In this document: positions 5,118 through 5,294 of the stretch, in pieces | Layout of the letters: the number at the start of each line of letters is the position of its first letter | How positions within the stretch are numbered: position 1 is the first letter of the stretch | Assembly: GCA_027070385.1 (NCBI GenBank) | Contig: JALXDW010000302.1 | Location: 1-5,294 of the forward strand | Length of the DNA stretch: 5,294 nucleotides | Reading direction: 5' to 3' | Origin: Chromatiales bacterium | Lineage (GTDB): Bacteria > Pseudomonadota > Gammaproteobacteria > UBA6429 > Thiohalophilaceae | Translations under genes and position numbers: made by a program | The notes under the pieces: generated by a model | The model's database searches: none | Seen by the model: the letters and a program-made list of their open reading frames with translations, nothing else | What the model was told of the DNA's origin: nothing

Positions 5118-5294
5118 ATGATAGTGCAACCGACAAAAGAAACAGCCTTAATGATTGTATTACTCCTTGTGGGTGTTACCAGTGGCCTGGATTTATTTAC
5201 TGACCTCTCACATGGCGCACCATCTTCTCATATATTTAAAGAAGCGCTTGTGCTGGTGTTGGCCATTATTCTCATTGTCTGGATACTCTACGAA
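5118..5294 (+). CDS. Membrane protein with two N-terminal helices (3' end outside window)
   Basis: The frame is open from the ATG at 5118 to the last base of the window, 59 codons, with an in-frame TAA at 5097-5099 just upstream. The translation starts MIVQPTKETALMIVLLLVGV. Residues about 9-27 and 42-58 (ALVLVLAIILIVWILYE) are two hydrophobic helices joined by a short loop, GLDLFTDLSHGAPSSH. The arrangement, including the DLFTDL motif after helix one and a second helix ending in a charged residue, recalls small bacterial membrane-anchored LuxR-type transcription factors in which two N-terminal helices precede a helix-turn-helix domain. That part would lie beyond the edge, so this is only a suggestion. 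No strong Shine-Dalgarno sequence precedes the start. It is divergent from the cytochrome gene and might regulate it or share its control region. Confidence 0.65.
   Translation, partial: MIVQPTKETALMIVLLLVGVTSGLDLFTDLSHGAPSSHIFKEALVLVLAIILIVWILYE

Overview
The window comes from a bacterial chromosome, most likely a gammaproteobacterium of moderate G+C. The best taxonomic pointer is a complete mutH, since MutH is largely confined to gammaproteobacteria that use Dam methylation to direct mismatch repair. The moaC, moaD and moaE products also resemble their E. coli counterparts closely. A sulfur-oxidising or methylotrophic marine lineage would fit the HDOD-GAF and cytochrome b genes, but the sequence alone does not settle the genus.

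Layout, left to right. Positions 1-1762 (minus strand) hold two tandem HDOD signalling genes: a complete 479-residue HDOD-GAF protein (323-1762) and, 14 bases downstream of it, the first 102 codons of a close paralogue that runs off the left edge. A 133-base gap follows, then mutH on the minus strand (1896-2579). A 170-base gap contains a 15-base tandem repeat and a small hairpin, and leads into a plus-strand gene for an 87-residue single-pass membrane protein of unknown function (2750-3013). That gene converges on moaC (minus, 3025-3501). moaC is divergent from the moaD-moaE pair (plus, 3616-4294) across a 114-base region rich in palindromes. moaE and a cytochrome b561-family gene (minus, 4295-4966) meet tail to tail with no intervening base. 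Past a divergent intergenic region, a plus-strand gene for a two-helix membrane protein starts at 5118 and is cut by the right edge.

How the genes work together. MoaC makes cyclic pyranopterin monophosphate, and MoaD plus MoaE form the molybdopterin synthase that adds the dithiolene sulfurs, so the centre of the window is a partial molybdenum cofactor locus. moaA is not present here. MutH nicks unmethylated GATC in mismatch repair. The cytochrome b is probably a membrane electron-transfer subunit. The HDOD pair are probably regulators or signal-transduction proteins.

I found no clearly new biological system. The points most worth attention are the intrinsic terminator of the cytochrome gene embedded antisense within moaE, the tandem HDOD-GAF duplication, the repeat array upstream of the small membrane gene, and the palindrome-rich moaC/moaD divergent region.
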